A stretch of 64,000 nucleotides of DNA, from NCBI RefSeq assembly GCF_029962835.1, contig NC_080579.1, positions 83,097,959 through 83,161,958 of the forward strand. The letters run 5' to 3'. Within the stretch, counting starts at the first letter, position 1, and each line of letters opens with the position of its first letter. The notes beneath the pieces were generated by a model that was not told the DNA's origin, did not search any database, and saw only the letters and a list, made by a program, of their open reading frames with translations. Position numbers and translations under genes: made by a program. Below, piece after piece: positions 48,600-60,185 of the stretch. The DNA is from Magnolia sinica (Eukaryota; Streptophyta; Magnoliopsida; Magnoliales; Magnoliaceae).

Positions 48600-49234
48600 G
48601 GGGTCGTTTGGCACCATAGTTTAGAGGGGATTGGAGGGGGTTTCGAATCCCCTGGTTGTTTGGCAGCATAAAGTAACTGGGGGTTTCAAATCCATGGGAT
48701 TTCCAATCCCCTCTTTGAGGGGGTTTGTAATCCACGGTGAGAGCTTGGATTACACCTAAAATCATTTCAATAGTTGCAAGTATAACATGTGTGTCACTAT
48801 AAACTATCATTCTATTGGGCACATGGCCCATTAATGATGATCAGCACCGTCCAAACATTATCCAACACCGTCCAAACATTGTCCATGTAAATCAATGATT
48901 TTTAATTGTTGGTTAGTCACTTAGACATGATCTTGTGCTTGTGACCCAGCCGAGACTTGGAATTTCATCATTTTCGGGCAAAACATATATTTCAGCAGGC
49001 TTATCACAACCATTGTATCAAAAGTTACATATCTCACTAATTAGAAATATTAAAGTTGATTTAGTAATTAAATTCAAATCCATGTAAATATACTACAGAT
49101 ATGTACTTTTGGATTAAAGTTGATTCACACTCCAGTGTGCCAAACACACTGGGAGAATTGCAAATCCAGAGGGGTTTCTAATCCTAAGGGTTCTTAATCT
49201 AAGGGGTTACAAATCCACACTCCCAAACAGGCCC
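48600..49234 (-). mobile_element. PIF/Harbinger-type non-autonomous element, opposite orientation
   Basis: Starts 'ggggtcgtttggcacc' and ends with the complement of 'gggcctgtttggga', flanked by TAA (48597-48599 and 49235-49237). It is the reverse-orientation relative of 30522-31194 and shares internal words, such as 'gcttggattacacctaaaat' here against its complement there. Confidence 0.88.
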
Positions 49235-51017
49235 TAAAGGTATAAGGATCAACTGGTATGGATCGTCACCCAAACACCAAGTATGATCACTAAATTCTGA
49301 GGTGCGGGCTTGTCACATAAAACTAAATTACCACAAAAGGAAAAATGGCTCGTCACCCAATTCCATTCACGCCCGGGTCGTTCAAACAGTATTCTGGCAC
49401 AGAACCATCGACCGGATAATTTGACGGGGGCCGTTCGAATAATAATTTTTCACCTTTATCAATTCTCATTAGTCACTATAGGGAGGTTCGTCACCCCAAC
49501 ATAGGCCGACAGCTTGGACATGGTGTCCCATATCACTATGCCCGGCTCATGAGTCTTAGTGGGATCGTATCGCACTAATGGTTATGAATGAACTCATCCA
49601 CTAGGAACTGAGTATCTTAGATTTAATTTAGTCGTGTCATACATGGTGAACATACATGATCAGTAGGTAAGTGGACTAATTTGATTGACCTACGAGAACT
49701 CCAGCGCAACCAACATTGGGTGCAAGAATCCCATGTAGCCTAACTATTGTGGACTGTCCGTGTTCAGCCTGGGTCGATCGAACGAGCCTAGGGTGGCTAA
49801 CCTAGCTAGGGCCACCCCTTGGTTTGGGCAATTTACCAGCAAACCCAACATTGTTAGCAATTATAAACATTGTTAAGGATTAACAATTCATCAGGAAATT
49901 ACAATAAAATTTCATATGAAATCTAAATTTGACAACACAACCACTTATGCATTTCATCAAACATGCATATGTGAGCATCAATAGAACAACACACCTACTT
50001 AAGTATTTTATTAAATATGAGAGCATCCATGCCACACTCATCTAATCATCGAGGCATTTTATCAAACATGTGAGCCTCTATAGAAAAATACATTCACTAT
50101 AATATTTAATCAAACATGTAAGCATCCATAAACAACCAATGATACATATTACAACCAAATACGAAATATGGACATGCTAGCTATTTACAAACTGTTTACT
50201 ACAAAAAATATCAATTGAGACCCTCAAGGGTCAATAAATGGAAACCTAGGCATAATGGTCCGCACCTCTAAGAAGGAGAGCTCTTAGGGTTAGAGATTTG
50301 GGAAAAAATCATCAATTCTCAAATCAAAATCATGAGAACATCATTAATGACTAGAAATTTGCACTAGGTTATTTAATTGAAGGGTAAGATATAATTCTTA
50401 CCTTTGATTCTTGGCATGGATGGATTTGGTGGACATTTGGTACTGGACATAGAGGTGGGCATGTTGGACCCGATCCAGGGATCCGACCCGACTCAGTACC
50501 GTTCCGAATAGAACTGACGGCATAGATTGGCCTGATCGAGTCTGTCCATCCAGATCCGATCATTTTTCAGATCAGGTTCGAATAGTAGTGTATCCGGACA
50601 GAACCGATCCGAAAATTCGAACCAAACCGACCTGACCCGACCTGACCCGGGGATGTAAATATCCCTCTATTTTACAAAATATCCCTGTATCTTTGGGCTT
50701 TCGTTTGGCGCCAAAAAAACCTGCCGAACATACACTTAGCCCCCAACTCTCTCTCTCTCTATCTCTCTTTATATCTGTCTCTCTCTTTATATCTGTCTCT
50801 CCCTTTCTGTTGAAGATGAAGGTGAGTAGAAGACTAGTTAGATATGCGGTAGATCAAATACCTCTCTTTCTGCCGTTAGATTTTGGAGATTTCTCTGTTG
50901 GAGAGATATACACTGAGATACGATGGATAGTTGTGGACGGAAGAGAGAAAGAGAAAAAGACTGATAGCAGACATTGATCGAAAAAGGTCGGCGTACAGCT
51001 GTTTACAGGCATCGTCT

Positions 51018-51575
51018 TGACATCCAAACCCAAAGACGGAAGCAGATTGGCTAGTGTAACGTTAGCAAGTTCTGTGGCTCTAATCACGAGGTATGTGTTA
51101 TATCCAAACCGTCCATCCATTTGGCAATATCATATTAAGGGTTGGGACAAAAATAAAACAAATCTAATCATTAAGTGGACCACACTACGAAAAGCAGTGA
51201 GGTATTGAACGTCTACCATTGAAACCCTTTATGGGTTCACAGAAGTTTTGGATCAACTTGAAATTTGTTTTTCCACTTCATTTAGGTCTTTGCGACCTTA
51301 AGAATAGATTGGATGGAAAAGAAACATTATGGTGGCCCTACAAATTGTTTAACGGTGAAAATCATCATCTCCACTGCAATTTATGATGTGGTCTAGATGA
51401 TCTTTGGATCTAATTCATTTTTTTTGGATAATGCTCTAAAATGATCTCTAAAAATAGATGAACAGTGTAAATATAGTAAATAGGTCACTGTGGGGCCATG
51501 TAACGTGGATCTCCTTTGAACCGTTCGTACAACTCGGAGCTCAAGGAGCGTCAGTGCTCGTCTTCGCACGACACG
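51018..51575. mobile_element. Foldback MITE (family B)
   Basis: Starts near 'gcagattggctagtgtaac' and reads across the site that is split at 17132/24254 in the other copy ('ggatggaaaagaaacatt', then 'atggtggccctac'). Ends with 'ctcctttgaaccgttcgt' and 'cggagctcaaggagcg'. Confidence 0.75.
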
Positions 51576-51626
51576 TGCCTAGATCAGCTAGCTAGCTGGT
51601 GCTAGCTGTACTTAGAGGGAGATGGA

Positions 51627-52116
51627 TCTGCTACTCCCCTTGTGGCTGATGGTCGGTGCTCTGTGGGGCCCACCATGATGTACGTGTTTCATCCATTCCG
51701 TTCATCCATTTATACAGATCATTTTAGGGCTTGATAAAAAAAGTATAAGGATATAAATATTAGGTGGGCCACACCACAGCAAAACAATAATGAATGGATA
51801 TTCACCATTAAAATCCTCCGAAGGCCCACTGTACTGTTTATTTGAAATCTAATCGGTTGATTTGGTCATAAAGACCCAGATGAAGGGAAAAAAATAAATA
51901 TAAGCTTGATCCAAAACTTTTTTTGCCCATAAAGGTTTTTAATGGTCAAAATTCATTCAACAATATTTCCTGTAATGTGGTCCACTTAAGATTGAGATAT
52001 ACTTCATTTTTTTTCATATCATAAAATGATATATAAAAATAGATGGATGGCATGGATGACACACACACATCATGGTGGGCCCCACAGAGCACCGACTACT
52101 AGCCACTTGTGAGTTA
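51627..52116. mobile_element. Foldback MITE (family A)
   Basis: The left arm 'ggtcggtgctctgtgggg' with 'cccaccatgatgtacgtg' faces the right arm 'catcatggtgggccccac' with 'agagcaccgactactagcc'. This is close to the copy at 27486-28012. Confidence 0.78.
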
Positions 52117-52119
52117 CCA

Positions 52120-52225
52120 TTTACAAAGCTTCTTCAAGAAGTTATCTCTGTTGTGTAAAGCTTCTTCGAGAAGCTATCTGCGGTGTAAAGCTTCTTCAAG
52201 AAGCTATCTCTAGTGTAAAGCTTCT
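52120..52225. repeat. Short tandem repeat of about 33 bases
   Basis: 'gtaaagcttcttc.agaagc' followed by 'tatctc.gt' repeats about four times. Each unit holds a small inverted repeat ('agcttctt', 'aagaagct'). Confidence 0.8.
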
Positions 52226-53678
52226 TTAATAAGCTAACCATCCATTTTTTTCCTACTGAGTAAATTATGTGGGGCCATTTTGAACTTTTTTTGGTTTATC
52301 CACACGGTCCATCAGTTTTTATCCAAACCTTACTCAATCCGATCTGACTCGATTTTTCTAACCAAGTCGGAGTCGGATCGATACAAGCCACTATGAGTTC
52401 GGATTTGTTCGAGTTAAATGACCTAGATCCGGTCCCAAATCGGATCGAGTTCGGGTCGGGACCTACAAATTTCGAACCTGGTCGAGTTGGACCAAATTCG
52501 ATCCAACTCGGTCTGATGCCCAGCTCTAACTAGACAAAGGTTTGATTAAAGAAATATTAACCCTACAAGCACCCATATTTCCCTCTCACACACACACACA
52601 CTCACTCTCTCTCTCACCTAAGTCAGGGCATGAAATTCGTATGGGAGAAGGGGGTGTCCAAATAAGGGCTATTTATAGTACTAGAATGTGCACAAATAGC
52701 CCTGGTGACCCCTTCTTCAATAAAATTTACCCTAGGGGATGTTGGTTTTTACGTACAGGACCATCCGAGGGCCCACTAGCTTATTTACATCATGGAGCGA
52801 TAATCGGATGCTTCAATTAGCCATGAGGGCCCCACTTACGATTGACGGTCATCGTTGATTGATCGAGGCCACGACTTTACGGATATGTGTGGAGAAATAT
52901 CCTTAACTCGCACCTTGAGTTTGGTTGAAATCCAACGTTCATAAAGTCGCAACTTCACAAAAGAGAAGAGAGCCTAAGTTACCTAAATTTCAAGTTTCTA
53001 CGTAGGACATTTGCACATCCCATGCACCCGACCTTCTACCCAAGTTAAGCAGTTTGCGTACTTTCTTGGTTCACCACCTACGATGGACGTCAAGCCCACT
53101 AAGATGAATGTCTTTCTATAGCTTCGAGTTTAGTGGCCCACTAATGAGCGGTCCAAAACTTATTCAGATAATTAGGACATTTCTGAAATTAATTAGGTAT
53201 GATGATTTCTTATGTGCAATGATTAGGGTCTGTATTAGCTAAGTTCATAGTGTGACCTATTTAAAATTAGTGAAAATAGAGATTCGATGATGATCACTCT
53301 AAACCGTTAGTTCTTAAGCTAAATGAGTAACTGGGTTGATTTGGTTTGTTAATTAAGATCTGACACATAGTTTTCTCAGCTTTACATAGTTCTTTATTTA
53401 GTTATTGTTGTCTCTATTAGTCAGTGATAGGTTGGTTATTTTTAAACCCTACATGAACAAATCACGAGGCTAGACTTGAGGTTTAAGTGATCGGACGGAT
53501 TTGTTGACTTCCTACAGTTGATTAATCAAATTTGTGCAGTTCTTTACTGGTACCACCCCCGTATAGGCTCACCTCGAGCGTTGAGGGTCAGTAAGTGACA
53601 ACATAGTCTAGTTATGTCGAAAAATTTTAAGGATTTTTGAAATTTTAAAATAGTAAAAATCCAGGGCATTACGGTAGG

Positions 53679-55770
53679 ATTCATCAAGCCCATCAAATAT
53701 GCGAAATGGATCTACAATGTGGTTCTGATCATCAAGAAAATTGGTAAGCTCCGAATATGTATTGACTTTAAGAACCTAAACCAAGCCACACCTAAGGATG
53801 AGTACCTCATGCTAATGATTGATTAGCTGATCGACTGAGCAACTCGGCATTAGATTGTTTCCTTTATGGATGGCTAATCGGGATACAACTAATTGCTAGC
53901 TAGTTGTGTTATTTGGGCTCAAATATTCAGGGAATACTTATCAAAGGGTAATGAATGCTATCATTCATGACATGATTGGCCACTTCATGAAAGTATACAT
54001 TGATGATGTGGCAGTCAAATTGATTGATGCCGTAGAACATTTTGTGAATTTACGTAAATCATTTGAGCAAATGAAGGTCCATAAACTGAAAATGAACCCT
54101 CTTAAATGCTCTTTTATTGTCTCGGACGAAAACCTCTTAGGATTCCTTGTATATCAGCGAGGGATCGAGATAGATCAAAATAAGACTCGAGTAACTATAG
54201 ATTCTCAGCCACTGAGGAATAAAGTAGAGTTGCAACACTTTCTCAGCTAGGTTAACCTTATGCGTATATTCATTTCTAATTGTGCAGGAAAAACTATCAT
54301 GTTTTCTCCATTAGTGAAGTTGAAACAAGGAGATGAGTTTATATGGGAAGTAGAACATCAGTTGGCTTTCGATAAAATTAATGAAAACTCGATGAAGCCA
54401 CTTATGTTGATGTCGTTAGTCAAAGGTTGACCACTTAAGATATATGTCACGACTTCGGCAGAATCAATCGAAGCCTTAGTAGCGTAAGCTGATGATGATT
54501 GGAAAGAGCTTGCAGTCTACTACCTCAATCGAACGTTGCTAGATACTAAAAGTTAATATTCTATAATAGAAAAATTATGCTTGTCATTGTATTTTATGAC
54601 CACTAAGTTAAGACATTATTTACTAGTTGATTCAATTAATGTAATTGCAGTTATTGATTTAGTGAAATATATGTTAAATCAACAAATTTTGAATGGATAA
54701 ATTGGTAAGTTGTTGTTAGCTTTATCCGATTTTGATCTTAAGTATGTTCCCCAAAGAGTAGTAAAAAGATGGACCATTGTAAATTTTTTGGTCGATCATC
54801 CATCTGACATAAAAAGTCAATTTCTTCCATAGATGTTAAACTTATATCATGTATATTTGATGCGTTGGAAACTGCTTTTTGATGGTTCAACAACTGAAAA
54901 ATTATCAGGAGAAGGGACTATTTTAATCGCCTCAGATGGGATGACGTAGGAGTTTGCATTCCAATTAGAATTTGAATATACAAATAATCAAGTTGAATAT
55001 GAAGCTTTGGTGAGCGGCTTGGAAATGTTAATGGAATTAGGTGCAAGGAAAATAGAAATAACAGGTTAGTCACAAATAGTAATAAACCAAATGATAGGTT
55101 TGTTTAAGTGCACTAGTGTTACTCTATTGCCAAATTATGCCCTGGCAACCCAACTGATGGATAATTTTAATGAGCTCGAATTGAGACATGTAACACGAAA
55201 ACATAATGTTGACGCCAATGAGATGACATAACTAGCAGCTGGACTCCAAATCACCCAAGGGTTCAATGAGAGAATAATTGTTGTGTAAAAGAGGTATTTA
55301 CTATCAATCTTTCAAAGGGAAATGGCCTTGAAAATCAATCAGGTTGAGATAACTAAAAATGTTTGGAGAATTCCAATTAAGAACTATCTTCAGTGTCCTC
55401 GAGCCAAAACCAGCAGGGCTATCAGGAGAATAGTTGTGAATTATGTCATGGTCGACATCAAGTTGTATAGAAAAGGGGTCGATGGCATGTTATTACAACA
55501 CTTAGGCCAAAAGGAGGCCATGTTGGCCATGACCAAAGTACATGAGGGGATATGTGGAGCCCACCAAGTTGGAAGAAAGATGAGGTTCACAATTAGGTGC
55601 TATGAGTATTTTTGGCCAAAAATGATGGTCGATTGCCTTTAATATGCTAGGGGATGTGAGGTATGTCAGAAACATGGGCCGATGCAACACGTGCTTGCGA
55701 GTGAATTACATCCTATCGTAAAGACTTAGACTTTTCAAGGATGTGCAATTGATTTAATAGGTCAAATCCA
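53679..55770 (+). pseudogene. Ty3/gypsy (Tat lineage) pol fossil, right part
   Basis: Reverse transcriptase words near 53680-54250 ('GKLRICIDFKNLNQATPKDE', 'FGLKYSGNTYQRVMNAI', 'VYIDDVAVK'), then RNase H near 54430-54820. A second RNase H-like block lies near 54850-55090 ('LLFDGSTTEKLSGEG', 'NNQVEYEALVSGLEM'), and an integrase zinc-binding region near 55480-55690 ('HEGICGAHQVGRKM', 'CEVCQKHGPM'). The second RNase H is a mark of the Tat lineage. Broken many times (more than ten). It stops within integrase near 55770, where a minus-strand copia fragment begins. Confidence 0.85.
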
Positions 55771-56330
55771 TATCATCAATATTTTTACATTCATCAATGA
55801 TAGTGACTTTTGTGGAGAAGCGTTCCGGTAGGGATCTTAGAATTTTCTTACAAATGCACGGGACTGGAACTCTTTCCCCCAACCCCCACATGGAGTTGCA
55901 AATGTCATTAAGCTTTGTATAGAATTCCAAAAAAGTTTCATGCTCCTCCATTTTGATATTCTTAAATTGTGTGGTTAGGAGCTGAAGCTTAGGCCGTTTC
56001 ATTGTCCTAGTTCCTTCATGGGTAGTTTCCAATAGATCCCATGCTTGTTTAGTTGTTTCACACATATATATTATTTTGAATTCTTCTTGTGAAACTGCAC
56101 AATAGATTGCATTCAAGGCCTTTGCACCACAAGTGGACCTTGATTTTTCAAACTCGGTCCAAAAGGCTTTTTTTTAAAGGTCTAGATGTGGTAACACCAT
56201 CATCTGACACAAAATGTTCCATCGGTGCCACCCATCCATTCTCAATTATGTCCCAAACTGTATGATCCAAAGATTTCAGAAATATGCGCATTCTTGCCTT
56301 CCAATAGGCATAATTGGATTGATGAAAAAG
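55746..56330 (-). pseudogene. copia gag fossil, minus strand
   Basis: Read on the minus strand, the opening 'YWKARMRIFLKSLD' and 'VWDIIENGW' near 56240-56320 and the later 'TTKQAWDLLETTHEGT' and 'LQLLTTQFKNIKM' (55754-56116) are a typical copia gag (UBN2 domain). No zinc knuckle, protease or LTR is visible beside it, so only a fragment remains. It is broken a few times. Confidence 0.8.
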
Positions 56331-56458
56331 TAGTGGTCTTGATCCAAGAACTTAGAACTGCTAAAGATGTTGGGTTAGCAAGAAGCTCTTCGATCAACAG
56401 GTCTTCATACAAGAAGTGCTCATCGCTGACATACTCAATTGAGTCCTTGAAATTTTTG

Positions 56459-56568
56459 GTACATTTCCAATTTTCTTTAATAATTTGTTGGTTTTTTGCA
56501 ATTAGATCATCCAGTACATTTCCAATTTTCTTTAATAATTTGTTGGTTTTTTGCAACTAGATCATACA
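56459..56568. repeat. 55-bp tandem duplication
   Basis: 'gtacatttccaattttctt' followed by 'taataatttgttggtttttt' occurs at 56459 and again at 56514, nearly identical. This is a recent local duplication. Confidence 0.9.
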
Positions 56569-56704
56569 GGTTTCACAAGCAAATCAATCGTATTCATGAC
56601 CAAATCGATTGTATTCACGAAAAAATCGATATCTTTCCTATCTTCTATAGTAATTTGCAGATTTCATATAGACCTCAAGGTGGGCATGTTATTTTTTTTT
56701 AATG

Positions 56705-56856
56705 GTTGATGTAGGTTACATAGACTGCACATGACGGTGTTCTATCGGCCCCACTATGATGTATGTGTTTTGTCTATGTGGTCCATACAATTTTTTCAGT
56801 TTATTTTAAGGCATGAGACTAAAAAAGAGGTCAATCCAAAGATTAGGGGGACCATA
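56705..56856. mobile_element. Foldback MITE, left part (family A), split by a solo LTR
   Basis: Family words 'cggccccactatgatgtat' and 'aagattagggggaccata' lead to the break at 56856. The element resumes at 59609 with 'acacggaaaagtggtgattg', the expected next phrase. Confidence 0.7.
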
Positions 56857-59603
56857 TGTAGCATCTTGTAAAATTTTGTACTGAAACATTGTTACGTCCA
56901 CAAGTGAGACTATTAGGGAGTAGTACTAGTCTAACTAAATCCCCTAATTAGGCCGAAATTGACGAATTTATGATAATTAGAGTCGGACACCCTTTTTTGC
57001 TAATTGCGAATGAGTAGCATCGCGAACTTAGGTGAAACCGGCACTAACGGGACCTGCGAGAAATCCCGAGGGGTAACTTGTGCCAGAAATACCCCAATTA
57101 GCTGGATTAGGTTTATACCGTATGTTGGTGATCCCCTAGACTTGAAACTATAGAATAACGTCTGTCTTGTCGGGCTTAAAGTCCATTACAGACATTGAGC
57201 CGAGATAGTACCTAGGATCGGTCAACTTTAACTCACAAGCCAAGTGCATGAATTATGCGAATGCTTAAGGTGATAACCTGAATTTAATCGAAATTATGAC
57301 CATTCATTCTTTGTCGAAGTTATACCTTTTAGACCATTGGATGATGACCAAATTTAGAACACTGATCGGGATAATTACCCTACTCACATCTATATAGTTG
57401 TAGACTTGATCAACGTTTGGTGACTGTCGATCTGAGTTAGGGCTTTCCTAGTTGATCGATATGTCCGATTATCGAAGGGTTATGTTAGAAAAAAGATCTC
57501 TTAGTGGGAGACTTATCCCATGGCCTATATTAACCCGTACACCTCTTGGTGGATCCCATTGGGTGGAAACCTCCCTTAGCGTTAGTATAATGAATAAAGG
57601 GCCATTGGGGGCCATTTGTACACATTCTAGCACTATAAATACTATTTCCTTTCACACCCTCGCCCTACACGAATTCGTGCCCTAACCTTGAAATAGACAG
57701 AGAAAGAAGAGAAATGATAAGAGAAAGAGGGTGAAAGGGAGATGGATCAAAGGAGCTTATCCTACTCACCTTTGATCAGCGATCTAACAACAACTAGATC
57801 TTTCATCGGAGTCTTATTAGTAATAATTTGAGGTAAGTGTTGAGTCACACTTGTAAGTCAATGATTTTTATAATTGTTTTCTCCAAATCTTACAAGCTTG
57901 AATGCTTACTTAGGTCGTTCGGTGATCTTTCCCTAAAAATAAACCGTAACACTAGAAGCCTTAATCGAGCGAATCATCGCAAAGGTGCGGTCAATTACTC
58001 CTAGGTTGCCATTTATCAACCCTTGAGTGTCTCAATTAATGATTCTTGATTGTGAATGGTTTAATGCATGATAACATGTCTACACTTGGATTTTAATTGC
58101 AAATTGTGATAATTCTCGCTTATTAATGCTTAAATATTTGATGAAATGCTTGAATGAATGATTTGTTAAATTTAGGATTTGTGCTAAATTTCATTGTGAT
58201 TGTTTAATGGTTTGTTAACCTTTAATTGATAGTTAGAACTGCTAAAGATGTTGGGTTAGTCGGCAAATCGTTGAACTAAGCGGTGACTCGAGTTACGTTG
58301 ACCACCCTAGGCTTGTTCGATTGACTCGGGTTAAATACGAACGAATGACAGTAGTTGGACTATGCAGGATGCTTGCACCCATTACCGATTACGCTGAGGT
58401 TCTCGTAGGTTAGTCAAAATTTTCTAACTACTGATTGATCGTGTATGTTCACAATGTATGACCATAGCTTATTGAATCTAGGATACTCCATTCCCATTGA
58501 ATGAGTCTACTAATAACCATTAGCGATGACTCATGAGCTGAGTATGGTAATATGAGATACCATGTTCATATTTTCATCCTATATTAGGATGACGAGCTTT
58601 CCCGTAGTGACCATTGAGCAATGTTATGGACAACTTGCCTATTGTATGTGTTTAACTAGGAGTGATGAACCCAAGTAGACCAAGGGACACTAGCTAGGAG
58701 CCGTTATGGATGTTACGGTCATTACGAGCCTAGTGATCCGGTTGAGACCAATGATAAAAATAGAAGTACTCTAGATTCCTCAATATATATGTTGGATGAA
58801 TATGACTCAATAACTACTTTACTAAACATACATATCAACCACATTTCATTAGCTTAGGTTGTGGCGATTTGGCATTATAGTTACCTGATGAGGGAGTGTT
58901 GGCATTAGCGAAATAAGCATTGAAGTCAATTGCGAGGGAGTGTTGGATTATAAAAGAATGCATCATGTCATACTTCCATTCGTACATTTAACAAAAGTAC
59001 TTGTGAAGTGAGTGCTTACGTGCATTATCATTACATGTGTTGATGGTATTGATAATATGTGTAACTTAGAACTAATGGAGCCACTGATTTGATCGTTCAC
59101 TCCTACTCTAGGACGATGTTCTAAACCATCAACCAGACGATGCTTTCGATGCAGGTGTTATCGAGGTCAACACGTTGGAGGATGTATATATGGACCTAGA
59201 GAAGGAGTTCTCATACTTCCAGCAGTTAGATGACCGATGTAGCCAGTGCGTGGCTCAACGGGATTGCAGCGAATGCTTGGCGTTGAGCGGACTACACTTT
59301 GACACGTTTTATTTATTTTTTAGAACTGTATATTGGGCCCCAGCTATGGACCCGTACTCTGGATAGATGCACACTTTCTGTTTTTAGTTGATTTACTTGC
59401 TATAATTGCGTAAATTTCAAAGTATATTATATTATATAGTTTAGTACTATAATTTATCAGAGATTAGAGTAAACATGTCGAAATATCACGCTTCCGCAAG
59501 GCATATGTGACACCCGGAATATCATATATCGAGTACATCGACCCTTGAAATTGAATATTGGAGATCGAATACATGCTTGACCTCTGAAATTCGGAGTGTT
59601 ACG
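56857..59603 (+). mobile_element. Solo LTR, third member of the family at 7960-11035
   Basis: Begins 'tgtagcatcttgtaaaa' and ends 'cggagtgttacg', with flanks 'ccata' (56852-56856) and 'ccaca' (59604-59608), a 5-base duplication with one difference. Shared landmarks with the other copies include 'gtatgttcacaatgtatga' near 58443, 'tgactcatgagctgagtatg' near 58528 and the 'gatgacgagc' words near 58590. A TATA box 'tataaat' lies at 57634 before a GA-rich leader. The frames at 57452-57685 and 59175-59366 are not conserved in the other copies. Confidence 0.85.
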
Positions 59604-59608
59604 CCACA

Positions 59609-59660
59609 ACACGGAAAAGTGGTGATTGAACATCATCGACGGAATGGTTGTGATTGCCTA
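59609..59660. mobile_element. Foldback MITE, right remnant (family A)
   Basis: A short continuation of the element broken at 56856. It fades out after 'gattgaacatcatcgacgg'. Confidence 0.5.
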
Positions 59661-60185
59661 ACCTAGCAATTGTTGAATAATGGATAATAAAAATTTGGTG
59701 GTGTGGCACACCTATTAGATGAATTTTTATATGTGTGGCTTATTTATACGATGAAATAAAAATAATTTCTTTTTAACCAAAGCATGTTTTATTTCAAGGC
59801 CATAGAACCAAGAGCATGTTCACTACACCAAAATCACCAAACTGGAACGTGTCAGAGTTTGGTTTGGAAACGGCTCTAAGCCATTTTTGATTGAAAACGG
59901 TTATGAACCGTACTCCAATTGCTTGTTGTGTTCCAACTCTGTCGTTATTTACTCTGTTTTATTGGTGTGTGCTAATTGAGTGTTGGATCTTCTTAGTTTT
60001 TATCATTTCGTTTTATTGTTTTATTTTAAAACAGATGAATGGAATGAATTTAGTTAGAAACCTCTCAGTGGACCCCACAAGGCCCAAGAGGCACACTGCT
60101 CTATATCTCTTGCTTGTCTTCATGGCTTGACATCCTTTAATGTATGATCAACTTAGTATCTATTTTTTTCTCTACCTGTCATTAG
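59661..60185. other. Unassigned; ends in an intron-like stretch
   Basis: No gene seen. The right end, 'ttttctctacctgtcattag', is a good 3' splice site in front of the CTP synthase exon, so at least the last part is intron of the source gene. Confidence 0.5.

Larger units (their letters stand above)
50450..52528. mobile_element. hAT-type element enlarged by two nested MITEs
   Basis: The ends are 'tagaggtgggcatg' and the complement of 'tagagctgggcatc'. The flanks 'actggaca' (50442-50449) and 'actagaca' (52529-52536) are an 8-base duplication with one difference. The body near 50460-50650 and 52330-52520 is rich in 'gaccgacctgacccga' and 'actcggtctg' words. No transposase is present. The centre is taken up by a family B MITE and a family A MITE. 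Confidence 0.85.
47710..53673 (-). mobile_element. Solo LTR of a Ty3/gypsy-type element, minus strand, with nested DNA elements
   Basis: On the plus strand it begins 'tgtaacaccctgaatttt', the complement of the end of the solo LTR at 7960-11035, and ends near 'agggcattacg'. The flanks 'gcagg' (47705-47709) and 'gtagg' (53674-53678) are a 5-base duplication with one difference. Shared landmarks with the plus-strand relatives include 'ggctcatgagtctta' near 49544 and 'catacatggtgaacatac' near 49637. A TATA box on the minus strand lies near 52671-52677. Taking out the Harbinger element and the hAT element leaves about 3.2 kb, close to the length of the other copies. No internal domain. Confidence 0.82.
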
